Source of the DNA: Pandoraea sp. | Lineage (GTDB): Bacteria > Pseudomonadota > Gammaproteobacteria > Burkholderiales > Burkholderiaceae | Assembly (NCBI RefSeq): GCF_004297875.1 | Contig: NZ_SCSK01000047.1 | Location: 52,220-116,219 of the forward strand | Reading direction: 5' to 3' | DNA: 64,000 nt | In this document: in pieces, positions 56,342 to 64,000 of the stretch | Numbering within the stretch: the first letter of the stretch is position 1 | How the letters are laid out: every line of letters starts with the position of its first letter | Made by a program: the position numbers and the translations under genes | Notes under the pieces: model-generated | Told to the model about the DNA's origin: nothing | The model's input: the letters and a program-made list of their open reading frames with translations, nothing else | Database searches by the model: none

Positions 56342-58123
56342 ATGACCGCCCCGACTCTCCCGGAAATCTCCCTCGATATCGATCCTCGCCGACATGCCCG
56401 CGACCTGTACTGGCAGGGCTATCGGGTGGCGCGCATCGCCGAGCGGCTCGGCGTGAAACCCGCAACGCTGCACAGCTGGAAACGGCGCGACGGCTGGGAC
56501 GATGCCGCGCCGATCGAGCGGGTGGAGACCGCGCTCGAGGCGCGCCTGATTCGACTGGTCAACAAGGAAGAGAAGGAGGGGCGCGACTACAAGGAAATCG
56601 ATCTGCTGGGGCGGCAGATCGAGCGGGCCGCGCGGGTGCGCCGGTATCAGCAGACGGGGAGCGAGGCTGACCTGAACCCCAGGGTGGCCAATCGCAACGC
56701 CGGGCCGCGCAAGGCACCGCAACGCAATGCGGTGAGCGATGAGGCGCTGGCCCGGCTGCACGAGGCGTTTCTCGACTCGCTGTTCGATTACCAGCGACAT
56801 TGGTATCGCACCGGCCTGCAGCACCGCATTCGCGACATCCTCAAGAGCAGGCAGATCGGCGCGACCTGGTACTTCGCCCGCGAGGCGCTCGACGACGCGC
56901 TGCAAACCGGGCGCAACCAGATTTTCCTGTCGGCCAGCAAGGCGCAGGCGCATGTGTTCAAGCAGTACATCGTGCAGTTCGCCAAGGATGCCGCCGAGGT
57001 CGAGCTGCGCGGCGATCCGATCGTCTTGCCGAACAGCGCGACGCTTTATTTTTTGGGTACCAATGCGCGTACCGCGCAGAGCTATCACGGCAATCTGTAT
57101 TTCGACGAGTATTTCTGGACGCAGCGCTTTCAGGAGTTGCGCAAGGTCGCCTCGGGCATGGCGATTCACAAGCACTGGCGGCAGACGTATTTTTCGACGC
57201 CGTCGAGCCTGGCGCACGAGGCGTATCCGTTTTGGTCGGGCGCGCTCTTTAACCGGGGTCGCGCCAAGGATCAGCGTGTGACGATCGACTTGTCGCACCG
57301 GGCGCTGGCCGAAGGCGCGCTGTGCGCCGATGGGCAATGGCGCCAGATCGTGACGGTCGAGGACGCGCTGCGCGGCGGCTGCACGCTGTTCGATCTCGAC
57401 CAGTTGCGGCTGGAGTACAGCGCCGACGAGTACGCCAATCTGCTGATGTGCGCCTTCATCGACGACACCGCGTCGGCGTTTCCGCTGTCGCTGTTGCAGC
57501 GCTGCATGGTCGACAGCTGGGAGGTATGGGACGACGTCAAGCCGCACGCCGCGCGCCCCTTCGGTTTTCGTCCGGTGTGGGTGGGCTACGACCCGAACGG
57601 CGGCGGTGGCGACGGCGACTCCGCCGCGCTGGTGGTGATCGCGCCGCCGCTGGTGATCGGCGGCAAGTTTCGCGTGCTGGAGAAGCACCAGTTTCGCGGT
57701 ATGGACTATGAAGCGCAGGCCGAGGCCGTGCGCAAGATCACCCAGCGTTACACCGTGACGTTTATCGGCATCGACACGACCGGCATTGGCGATGCCGTTT
57801 ATCGGCTGGTGCGCCAGTTCTTCCCCGCGGTGCACGCGTTCCAGTATTCACCGGCATTGAAAGTGCGCTTCGTGCTCAAGGCGCACGACGTGATGAGCAA
57901 AGGCCGCTTCGAATTCGACGCGGGCTGGACCGACGTGGCGCAATCGTTCATGTCGATCCGCAAGACCCTCACCACCGGCGGCGGCCAGGTGACCTACAAG
58001 GCCGGCCGCTCGGAAGAAACCAGCCACGCCGACCTGGCGTGGGCCTGCATGCATGCGCTATCGAACGAGCCGCTCGAGGGTGTGACAGCAACCAATCGCG
58101 GCTTTATGGAGATGTATTCGTGA
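56342..58123 (+). CDS. P: Terminase large subunit P
   Basis: 593 aa (P2 gpP 590). N-terminal helix-turn-helix (RIAERLGVKPATLHSWKRRDGW), Walker-A-like region after QRHWYR, and the nuclease half with VGYDPNGGGGDGDSAALVV and IDTTGIGD. Packages DNA into the procapsid from cos. The start at 56342 is one of several Met codons; it gives the usual length. Confidence 0.93.
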   Translation: MTAPTLPEISLDIDPRRHARDLYWQGYRVARIAERLGVKPATLHSWKRRDGWDDAAPIERVETALEARLIRLVNKEEKEGRDYKEIDLLGRQIERAARVRRYQQTGSEADLNPRVANRNAGPRKAPQRNAVSDEALARLHEAFLDSLFDYQRHWYRTGLQHRIRDILKSRQIGATWYFAREALDDALQTGRNQIFLSASKAQAHVFKQYIVQFAKDAAEVELRGDPIVLPNSATLYFLGTNARTAQSYHGNLYFDEYFWTQRFQELRKVASGMAIHKHWRQTYFSTPSSLAHEAYPFWSGALFNRGRAKDQRVTIDLSHRALAEGALCADGQWRQIVTVEDALRGGCTLFDLDQLRLEYSADEYANLLMCAFIDDTASAFPLSLLQRCMVDSWEVWDDVKPHAARPFGFRPVWVGYDPNGGGGDGDSAALVVIAPPLVIGGKFRVLEKHQFRGMDYEAQAEAVRKITQRYTVTFIGIDTTGIGDAVYRLVRQFFPAVHAFQYSPALKVRFVLKAHDVMSKGRFEFDAGWTDVAQSFMSIRKTLTTGGGQVTYKAGRSEETSHADLAWACMHALSNEPLEGVTATNRGFMEMYS

Positions 58124-59145
58124 TACCAGACCGGCAACCCCAACCCTCACCGGCGCCGGCGAGCCCGCGTGTCGAGGCCTTTACCTTTGGCGACCCGGTG
58201 GCGATGCTCGATCGCCGCGAGATCCTGTCATACATCGAATGCATGGCGATGGGCAAGTGGTATGAGCCGCCGCTCACCTGGGACGGCCTGGCGCGCACCT
58301 TCCACGCGGCCGTGCATCACAGCTCGGCCATCTACGTGAAGCGCAACATCCTGGTCTCGACCTTCGTGCCGCATCGCTGGCTCTCGCGCGCGGACTTCTC
58401 GCAGTGGGTGCTGAATTTCCTGATTTTCGGCAACGGCTATCTGGAGGCGCGCCGGAATCGCCTTGGCGGCATCGTCGCCCTGAAGCCGGCACTGACCAAG
58501 TACGTGCGGCGTGGCCTCGACCTGGCCCGCTATTGGTGGGTGGCGATGAGTGGCGAGGAAACGCAATTCGCTCCCGGCTCGATCTTCCACCTGATGGAGC
58601 CCGACATCCATCAGGAAATCTACGGCCTGCCCGAGTACCTCGCCGCGCTCAATTCGGCCTGGCTCAACGAGTCGGCTACGCTATTTCGCCGCCGCTACTA
58701 CAAGAACGGCAGCCACGCCGGCTTCATCCTCTACATGACCGACGCGGCGCACAACGAGCAGGACATCGACCACCTGCGCGACGCCCTCAAGCAAAGCAAA
58801 GGCCCGGGCAACTTTCGCAACCTGTTCATGTACGCGCCCAACGGCAAGAAGGACGGCATTCAGTTGATACCCGTCTCGGAAGTCGCCGCGAAAGACGAAT
58901 TCTTCAACATCAAAAACGTCACCCGCGACGATCTCCTCGCCGCGCACCGCGTGCCACCGCAACTCATGAGCATCCTGCCGAACAACACCGGCGGCTTCGG
59001 CGACGTCACCAAAGCCGCGGAAGTCTTCGCAAGAAACGAAGTCGTGCCGTTGCAGGAGCGGTTCCGGGAAGTGAATGATTGGGTGGGGGAGGAGGTGGTG
59101 AGGTTTAATCCGTATGGTCTTGGGGCGACTGGAACGGTAGCTTAA
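58120..59145 (+). CDS. Q: Portal protein Q
   Basis: 341 aa (P2 gpQ 344). Family features: VEAFTFGDP near the start, NGYLEARRNRLGG, NFRNLFMYAPNGKKDGI and RVPPQLMSILPNNTGGFGD. The GTG start overlaps the P stop (GTGA). Confidence 0.94.
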   Translation: MIPDRQPQPSPAPASPRVEAFTFGDPVAMLDRREILSYIECMAMGKWYEPPLTWDGLARTFHAAVHHSSAIYVKRNILVSTFVPHRWLSRADFSQWVLNFLIFGNGYLEARRNRLGGIVALKPALTKYVRRGLDLARYWWVAMSGEETQFAPGSIFHLMEPDIHQEIYGLPEYLAALNSAWLNESATLFRRRYYKNGSHAGFILYMTDAAHNEQDIDHLRDALKQSKGPGNFRNLFMYAPNGKKDGIQLIPVSEVAAKDEFFNIKNVTRDDLLAAHRVPPQLMSILPNNTGGFGDVTKAAEVFARNEVVPLQERFREVNDWVGEEVVRFNPYGLGATGTVA

Positions 59146-59215
59146 TCCTTTGGTGTCAATGAGGGCGCCATTGCATGTCAATGCTACGCAGCCCATTTGA
59201 GCCGGAGACTGAAAA

Positions 59216-59887
59216 ATGAATGTAACTGCCTTTTACGGCTCAATCTGCGATTGCTCTTGCACTAGCCATGATTGTCCCGGCACGTTCAAATCACCGTCAA
59301 CTGGGTCGCCTCCGCGAGGCTTCTACACCAAGGCGAAGCCAGGCTTCGTCGATTTGCTGGCTGTTTGTAAAAATCCCGGGCATACGTTGCCCGACGAGAA
59401 ACAGCTTTATCGCGGACTTAACGGATTTGAAATTGCAAGCGCCCACATGGAGTATGCCGAGGAGACGTTTCGCCGAGAGCACGATATCAACGCGCAAGCG
59501 CGTCGATCGACCCGCTTTCATAAGAATCTGGTGCGTTATCTGTCATATTTTCTTGACGTCCCGGAGGAAAATGTCTTTGAGCGCGCTGTTTACACGAACC
59601 TCGTTAAGTGCAGCACGCCTGACGAACGAGCAAGGCTAGACCCCCGGGCGATGAGCAAATGCTTTGAGAGCCACTTTGCGCGCGAGCTCGATTTTTTCAA
59701 ACCACGTGTTTTATTGGCTTGTGGTCGGGAAGTAGAGAGGTTTTTGAACAGTGAGAAAACGCGATGTGTTCATCGGTTGCCCGTCATTTATGTGAAGCAC
59801 CCCAGCTACTATTATCGACGAGAAAATGAGCAGCCCATTCTCGAGAAAATCAGGGCTGACGTTCAGCAGCATCTGCGATCAACCTAG
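59216..59887 (+). CDS. Uracil-DNA-glycosylase-superfamily protein, phage cargo
   Basis: 223 aa. UDG-fold features: VDLLAVCKNPGHTLPDE (motif 1, 45-61), YTNLVKC at 126-132 followed 16 residues later by C149 and the helix ending KPRVLLACG (162-170), and VKHPSY at 193-198 (the His-Pro-Ser of motif 2). The C132...C149 pair plus N-terminal C11, C13, C15, C20 recall the 4Fe-4S site of family 4 UDGs. It is not a standard UDG; the catalytic acid is not clear. Possible roles are DNA repair or anti-phage defence. Confidence 0.6.
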   Translation: MNVTAFYGSICDCSCTSHDCPGTFKSPSTGSPPRGFYTKAKPGFVDLLAVCKNPGHTLPDEKQLYRGLNGFEIASAHMEYAEETFRREHDINAQARRSTRFHKNLVRYLSYFLDVPEENVFERAVYTNLVKCSTPDERARLDPRAMSKCFESHFARELDFFKPRVLLACGREVERFLNSEKTRCVHRLPVIYVKHPSYYYRRENEQPILEKIRADVQQHLRST

Positions 59888-59942
59888 CTTGGCGGTAGCA
59901 GCATTCCGCGGTCATTAAGCTGAAAAGCAATCGGTCGGCGAC

Positions 59943-60293
59943 TTACTGGCGGTGTGGCTTATCCTTGACGCCGCCCTCTGGGAAAATTGCTCCGTTGCTA
60001 TTGGCCTCCGCCCTGAGCGATTCAAACTGCAGCCGCTGCCGCTCCAGTGACTCGGCCCGTGCGCGTTTGATGCGACGGAAGTCTCGCCGCATTTGCCACA
60101 GCACGCCAGTGGCTACGCCTTGCGCACCTACCGGATCTGCCTCGATCTGGCGCAACGCTTCCAGCAACTTGGGGGCCGCCGCGATCAACACGCCTCTGAA
60201 AAAGGGCAAATGCCCAACAATGATATGGCCGTCCTGGTCGACGACGGCATTGTCGTACCCCAGATAATCGATTTTGAAGGTCCACTGTTCCAC
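59943..60293 (-). CDS. SOS-controlled small phage protein, unknown
   Basis: 116 aa from a GTG 17 bases after a LexA box. A beta-rich N-terminal part (EQWTFKIDYLGYDNAVVDQDGHIIVGHLPF) and a basic helical part (RRDFRRIKRARAESLERQRLQF). No family recognised. Position and LexA control make it a candidate anti-repressor, the role Tum has in coliphage 186; this is inference. Confidence 0.55.
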   Translation of the reverse strand: MEQWTFKIDYLGYDNAVVDQDGHIIVGHLPFFRGVLIAAAPKLLEALRQIEADPVGAQGVATGVLWQMRRDFRRIKRARAESLERQRLQFESLRAEANSNGAIFPEGGVKDKPHRQ

Positions 60294-60310
60294 GTTGATT
60301 TCTCGCCAAA

Positions 60311-60330
60311 TACTGTATATATGTACAGTA
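60311..60330. promoter_or_regulatory. LexA box
   Basis: TACTGTATATATGTACAGTA, i.e. CTGT-N8-ACAG with an AT core and TA flanks, one base from the E. coli SOS consensus. It overlaps a TATAAT (60329-60334) reading right, and lies between two divergent genes. Confidence 0.85.
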
Positions 60331-60363
60331 TAATTTAGTCTCAACCGCAGAGAAATTCCCCCC

Positions 60364-60597
60364 ATGAAAACCCTATACGACATTGCCGAGATAGAGCAGG
60401 CAATCAACTACTGGATCCGGCGCCAGGCCGCCGACGACGCTCTGGCGCTATGCCACTCCGCCCGCGTGCTGGCGGATGTTTATGGCTTGATGATTTATCA
60501 CCACCAGGCTTCAGTGAATGTCGCCGCGCTCAACGCCGAGCAGGCGACGGCGCTGGCTATGGCGCTGGAGCAGGGGGAGTTGGTGTTTCGGGGGTGA
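60364..60597 (+). CDS. DUF3717-type protein
   Basis: 77 aa: IAEIEQAINYWIRRQA...LCHSARVLADVYGLMIYHHQ, the pattern of DUF3717, a small protein family I associate with Burkholderiales. Its -10 box is overlapped by the LexA box, so it is probably DNA-damage inducible. Function unknown; it may be the last phage gene or the first host gene. Confidence 0.65.
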   Translation: MKTLYDIAEIEQAINYWIRRQAADDALALCHSARVLADVYGLMIYHHQASVNVAALNAEQATALAMALEQGELVFRG

Positions 60598-60822
60598 TGG
60601 GGGGAGGGGCTGGCGGCTGGTTTGGCTGGTGGGGCGGCTTTCGGCCAGGAGCGGTCGTTCGCCGTCGCCGCTACACGGTCATTCGAGTGGCTGCTCCGCT
60701 CAAGCAGCGGACCTTCGCGAGCCGAGAGTGTTGGGGGTGTGATCGACCAGACCCGCCATTCGAGCCGTCACAGAAACTCGCTGCCGAGTAGCTACAGGCT
60801 GCCCTCCCATAACATGGCCGGT

Positions 60823-61734
60823 CTACGGTTCGCTGTCGTGCCCCAACGTTTCCTGGAGGAAGGCGATAAAACTCGCCAGCTTCGGTGGCATGTGCGCATC
60901 GGGCAGATGCACCACATGGATGGGCCAGGTCTGCGCCGGCCAGTCGGGAAAAAGACGAACGAGCCGACCCGCATCCAGATCTTCCTGCAGCATTACCTGA
61001 GGTTGAAAAATCACCCCCAGCCCTGCGAGCGCGGCTTCGCGAAGCGCGAGGCCGCCATTGACATCGAGACGGCCACGCACCGCGATGCGCTCCACGCCAT
61101 TGCTATCGGGACGTGGGAAATGCCATTCACGTTCGGGTCCAGTCGCGACCATAAAAGCCAGGCAGTTGTGCTGCACCAGATCGGCTGGCACCTGCGGCTG
61201 CCCGTGGCGCACCAGATAGGCCGGTGATGCGCAGGCGATACGCGGCGAATGGGTCAACGGCCGCGCAATCAAGCCCGAGTCCGGCAGTACACCGGCACGG
61301 ATGGCGGCGTCGAAACCTTCTTCCGCCAGATCGACGTAGCGGTCGCTAAGGGACAACTCGACCTGAACCTCGGGATAGCGGTCGAAGTACGCGGCAAGCG
61401 CCGGTATGAGCACACGCGTGCCATAGATAACCGGGCAACTCACCCGCAACCGACCACGCGGGCTGCTCTGCATTTCTCGCGCATCCAGCTCGGCAAAATC
61501 CACCAACGCCAGAATTTCGAGGCATCGCGCATGATAGCGCTTGCCGAGTTCGGTCAGGCTTTGACGCCGCGTGGTGCGATTCAGCAGCCGGCCTTCGAGA
61601 CGTCGCTCCAACTCGCGAATATGATTGCCGACCATCGTGGGCGTCATACCGCTGCCTTCGGCCGCGGCGGTAAAGCTGCCGCGTTCGACCACGCGTGCAA
61701 ATATCTCCATGCTGCTAAATCGATCCATTCGCAA
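60823..61734 (-). CDS. LysR-family transcriptional regulator
   Basis: 303 aa. N-terminal winged helix (MDRFSSMEIFARVVERGSFTAAAEGSGMTP...), then a type 2 periplasmic-binding-like effector domain (90-300). It belongs to the large CrgA/PA group. Divergent from an SDR gene with a 104-base gap, so it most likely controls that gene. The 225 bases between the DUF3717 gene and this one hold no gene I can support. Confidence 0.9.
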   Translation of the reverse strand: MRMDRFSSMEIFARVVERGSFTAAAEGSGMTPTMVGNHIRELERRLEGRLLNRTTRRQSLTELGKRYHARCLEILALVDFAELDAREMQSSPRGRLRVSCPVIYGTRVLIPALAAYFDRYPEVQVELSLSDRYVDLAEEGFDAAIRAGVLPDSGLIARPLTHSPRIACASPAYLVRHGQPQVPADLVQHNCLAFMVATGPEREWHFPRPDSNGVERIAVRGRLDVNGGLALREAALAGLGVIFQPQVMLQEDLDAGRLVRLFPDWPAQTWPIHVVHLPDAHMPPKLASFIAFLQETLGHDSEP

Positions 61735-61838
61735 GCTCTATTAATGAGTGTTCGAAACGATGCTGGGTTTATCAATCCAGGCTAAAGAATAATACTAGGG
61801 TCATGGCATCACTCACAATCCACAGCGAGGACTCAACC

Positions 61839-62573
61839 ATGACCATTGCAAGCATGAATCTTCAGCATCAACACGTCGTCCTGCTGGGCGGCACCTCGGG
61901 AATCGGCCTTGCCACGGCCGAAGCGACTCTGGCAGCCGGTGCCTCGGTGAGCGTTGTTTCATCGCGCAGTGAGCGAGTCGCCGAAGCCGTCGCGAGACTC
62001 GGTGACCGGGTCATGGGATACACGGTCGATCTGAGTAACGAGTCCGCCGTGCGCACGCTGTTCGGGCAAGTCGGTGCTTTCGACCATCTGGTCTACAGCG
62101 CGGGGGATTCGTTGCGAACCGGACCGCTCGCCGACATGGACCTCGCTACGGTCCGTCAGTCTTTCCAGGTGCGAGTCTTCGGCGCCATTGCCGCCGTCAA
62201 ACATGCGGCGCCGTATCTCCGTCCCGGCGGCTCCGTGGTGCTGACCAGCGGTATTGCGAGCTTGCGGCCAAAAAAGGGCTGGGCGGCGCTGGCCAGCGTC
62301 TGCAGCGCGATGGAAGGTCTCACGCGGGCACTCGCGGTGGAGTTGGCGCCCATTCGCGTCAACCTCGTGAGTCCCGGTTTGGTACGCACTCCGCTGTGGG
62401 ATGACTTGCCCGAATTCGAGCGCCAAGCGCTCTACGCCGCGAGTGGCGCGGCCCTGCCAGTCGGTCGTGTCGGCGAGGCGGAGGACCTCGCGCAAACGTA
62501 CGTCTATTTGATGACCAATCGCTATGCTACGGGACAGACCATAGTCGTGGACGGCGGTGGCGTGCTGGTCTGA
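61839..62573 (+). CDS. Short-chain dehydrogenase-like protein lacking the YxxxK site
   Basis: 244 aa. Rossmann NAD(P)-binding motif GGTSGIG (17-23), YSAG (86-89), Ser137 (TSGIAS) and SPG (178-180) are present. Where the catalytic Tyr-x-x-x-Lys should be (about 150-155) the sequence reads A-A-L-A-S-V-C-S-A. Related LysR-linked SDRs share this loss, so it may be a sensor or a non-redox enzyme. GAGG lies before the ATG at 61839; an in-frame ATG at 61803 is less likely. Confidence 0.85.
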   Translation: MTIASMNLQHQHVVLLGGTSGIGLATAEATLAAGASVSVVSSRSERVAEAVARLGDRVMGYTVDLSNESAVRTLFGQVGAFDHLVYSAGDSLRTGPLADMDLATVRQSFQVRVFGAIAAVKHAAPYLRPGGSVVLTSGIASLRPKKGWAALASVCSAMEGLTRALAVELAPIRVNLVSPGLVRTPLWDDLPEFERQALYAASGAALPVGRVGEAEDLAQTYVYLMTNRYATGQTIVVDGGGVLV

Positions 62574-62737
62574 TCAGTAATGGGCTCGAAGAAAACGATG
62601 ACCGCTACACCCTGAAAGCTGCCGATGACGTCATGCTTCGTCGATTGTCGGCAGCGGGTCGCCAAGCGCCGCCCCGAGATCAAGCAGAATACGGCCAATT
62701 GGCGCCGGTCACCGACGGCAGCTTTCGGGTAGCCCAA

Positions 62738-62875
62738 TTAAAGCGACATCGTGACCCAATCGCCGCCGGTATCGCCGAGCGTCGTCGCCGCCACCTTGAC
62801 GATCCAAAAGCGTAGCGTCACCTCCGGCACCTTGCTGACTACATTACTCTGGCGCGACGCTTCCATCGAATTCAT
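62738..62875 (-). pseudogene. Truncated COG4705 membrane-protein gene
   Basis: 45 codons match the start of COG4705 proteins (SKVPEVTLRFWIVKVAATTLGDTGGD), then a TAA interrupts. The next triplets (Leu-Gly-Tyr) still fit the family, after which similarity disappears. Normal members are about 250 aa with several membrane helices. It lies 90 bases from the histidine kinase gene and on the same strand. Confidence 0.6.
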
Positions 62876-62964
62876 CGCCTCTCTCCGGCAGACTACGACG
62901 CCGCGGCTCGGACGACGTCGTGATGCTTGTTGTCGCCAGCAACCCATGTGCCTTGCCAACCGGT

Positions 62965-63999
62965 TCAGTTTCCCGACACGGAGGTGACGGCCGGGATCAG
63001 GACCGTGACGGCTAGACCGGTCTGCCGCGTCCGGTCAGAGAATTCGAGACTGAGTTCCGCGCCGATGCGATCGGCAATTGTTCGAACGATGGACAGCCCT
63101 AGGCCCGAGCCGATCTGCTCGCTACCCAATGTGCGGTAAAAGGGATCGAAAACTCGGTCCCGCTCGGCCGGCGCGATGCCGGGCCCAGTGTCCTCGATGC
63201 GCAGCGCCGCCTTGCCTTCCAAGACTTTCACGGAAAGATCGACTCGTCCTCCCTCCGGCGTGTAGCGGATGGCGTTGTCCACCAGGTTTTTGACCACGGC
63301 GATCATGTCCAGCTCGCTCACCCGCACTTCGGCGTCTTGCGTGCCTTCGACGCCGATATCGATGCGCTTGACCTCGGCGAGCGGCATGAGGTCTTCCAAC
63401 ACCCGGCGGTAGATGCCTTGGACGGATACCGGCGGGCTCGGCGATTCGGCAGCCGACTGCGCCTTGGCCAGGGTCAGCAGTTGATCCAGGAGGCTGCGGC
63501 CGCGTTCGACCCCTTGGCGCAACACAGTCAATCGTTGGCGCGCTAGGCTGGACATTTCGGCTTCCCCCAGCCGTTCCGCTTGCAGCGAAAGGGCCGTCAG
63601 CGGCGAGCGCAATTCGTGCGCCGCATCTGCCACAAAGCGATGCTGGGACTCCATGGATTGGCCGACGCGAGCGAGCAGACGATTGATCGCCACGGCAAAC
63701 GGGCGCACCTCGGCCGGGAGGTGCCGGTCGTCGACAGGGTGCAGCTCCCTCTCGGCGCGCTGATCGATTTCCTTGGAAAGAGAGGCAATGGGCCGAAACA
63801 TCTTGCGCACCAGATCTGCGACGATCAACAGCAGCAGTGGTACGAGGATCAGGAACGGCATGACCGTACGAAGCGCCCCGTTGCGGGCGATTTCATTGCG
63901 GAAGCCGGATTCTTGTGCCACGGCGATGCGTTCGCCGGCCGCCGTGGTTTTGACCAGTACACGAAAGGTCTCGCCGCTGACCTTCAGCGTGTGCAATCC
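62965..63999 (-). CDS. Sensor histidine kinase (5' end outside window)
   Basis: About 345 C-terminal residues. A membrane helix (about 40-62), HAMP-like linker, HisKA with HELRSPLTAL (phosphorylated His in AADAAHELRSP) and HATPase_c with NLVDNAIRYTPEGG (N box), DTGPGIAP (G1), FYR (F) and GSGLGLSIV (G2). QseC/PmrB-like layout. The partner response regulator would lie upstream, outside the window. Confidence 0.9.
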   Translation of the reverse strand, partial: GLHTLKVSGETFRVLVKTTAAGERIAVAQESGFRNEIARNGALRTVMPFLILVPLLLLIVADLVRKMFRPIASLSKEIDQRAERELHPVDDRHLPAEVRPFAVAINRLLARVGQSMESQHRFVADAAHELRSPLTALSLQAERLGEAEMSSLARQRLTVLRQGVERGRSLLDQLLTLAKAQSAAESPSPPVSVQGIYRRVLEDLMPLAEVKRIDIGVEGTQDAEVRVSELDMIAVVKNLVDNAIRYTPEGGRVDLSVKVLEGKAALRIEDTGPGIAPAERDRVFDPFYRTLGSEQIGSGLGLSIVRTIADRIGAELSLEFSDRTRQTGLAVTVLIPAVTSVSGN

Positions 64000-64000
64000 G

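Larger units (their letters stand above)
25003..60600. mobile_element. P2-like prophage inserted at tRNA-Thr (right end approximate)
   Basis: The unit runs from a tyrosine integrase abutting the tRNA to late genes in P2 order and right-end cargo. Head (Q,P,O,N,M,L), tail (X,R,S,V,W,J,I,H,FI,FII,E/E',T,U,D), lysis (holin-like, lysozyme, Rz/Rz1), late activator and repressor are all present and intact by length. Replication differs from P2: a primase/helicase with an iteron region replaces gene A. I could not find a repeat of the tRNA 3' end on the right, so attR and the exact right border are unknown; host-like genes begin by 60,823. Confidence 0.9.

Noticed and set aside
59146..59215. A cos site right of the portal gene as in P2
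   Set aside because: No sequence resembling the P2 cos could be recognised here or elsewhere, so no site is called.

Overview
The window looks like a chromosome segment of a Burkholderiales bacterium, most likely Burkholderiaceae: GC-rich, with a single his cluster interrupted by marC, an mlaFEDACB operon and petABC followed by sspAB. I cannot name the genus. About 35 kb in the middle is a P2-like (Peduoviridae-type) tailed prophage inserted just 3' of a tRNA-Thr(UGU) gene.

Left host region (1-25,002). The 3' end of thiE is followed by the Mla phospholipid-transport operon (mlaF, E, D, A, C, B), an ABC-2 exporter pair, a BolA/IbaG protein and murA. murA leads by ATGA overlap into hisG-hisD-hisC-hisB-marC-hisH-hisA-hisF-hisI-hisE. 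Then come a small membrane protein, a HIT hydrolase, tatABC, a convergent DegS/DegP-like protease, a Nif3-like protein, mscL (minus strand), petABC (cytochrome bc1), sspA, sspB and tRNA-Thr.

Prophage (about 25,003 to about 60,600; right end not located). The early operon is on the minus strand: repressor-control region (31.1 kb), a small basic protein, a CII-like activator, an Ogr/Delta zinc finger, small coupled ORFs, a 923-aa primase/helicase, an iteron-bearing non-coding region, a DUF4224 protein and the tyrosine integrase. An XRE repressor is divergent on the plus strand. A block of orphan genes (31.8-34.4 kb) follows. The late genes are in P2 order: D, U, T, E/E' (frameshift), FII, FI; then com plus a DNA methyltransferase; then the tail fibre chaperone, H, I, J, W, V; then a PIN/toxin-antitoxin island (46.3-50.2 kb); then S, R, Rz/Rz1, lysozyme, two holin-like proteins, X, L, M, N, O on the minus strand and P, Q divergent on the plus strand. 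The right-end cargo is a uracil-DNA-glycosylase-like protein and two genes diverging from a textbook LexA box.

The regulation can be partly read from the DNA. Three 23-bp elements, GTTGT-N13-ACAA(C/G), lie exactly upstream of the O/P, V and FI operons, where the phage's own Ogr-like protein would be expected to act. A hairpin sits at the start of the methyltransferase gene inside com, as in the phage Mu com-mom system. A T-TTT-TTG slippery site lies in E.

Right host-like region (60.8 kb to end): a LysR regulator divergent from an atypical short-chain dehydrogenase, a truncated COG4705 membrane-protein gene and the 3' part of a sensor histidine kinase gene that runs off the window.
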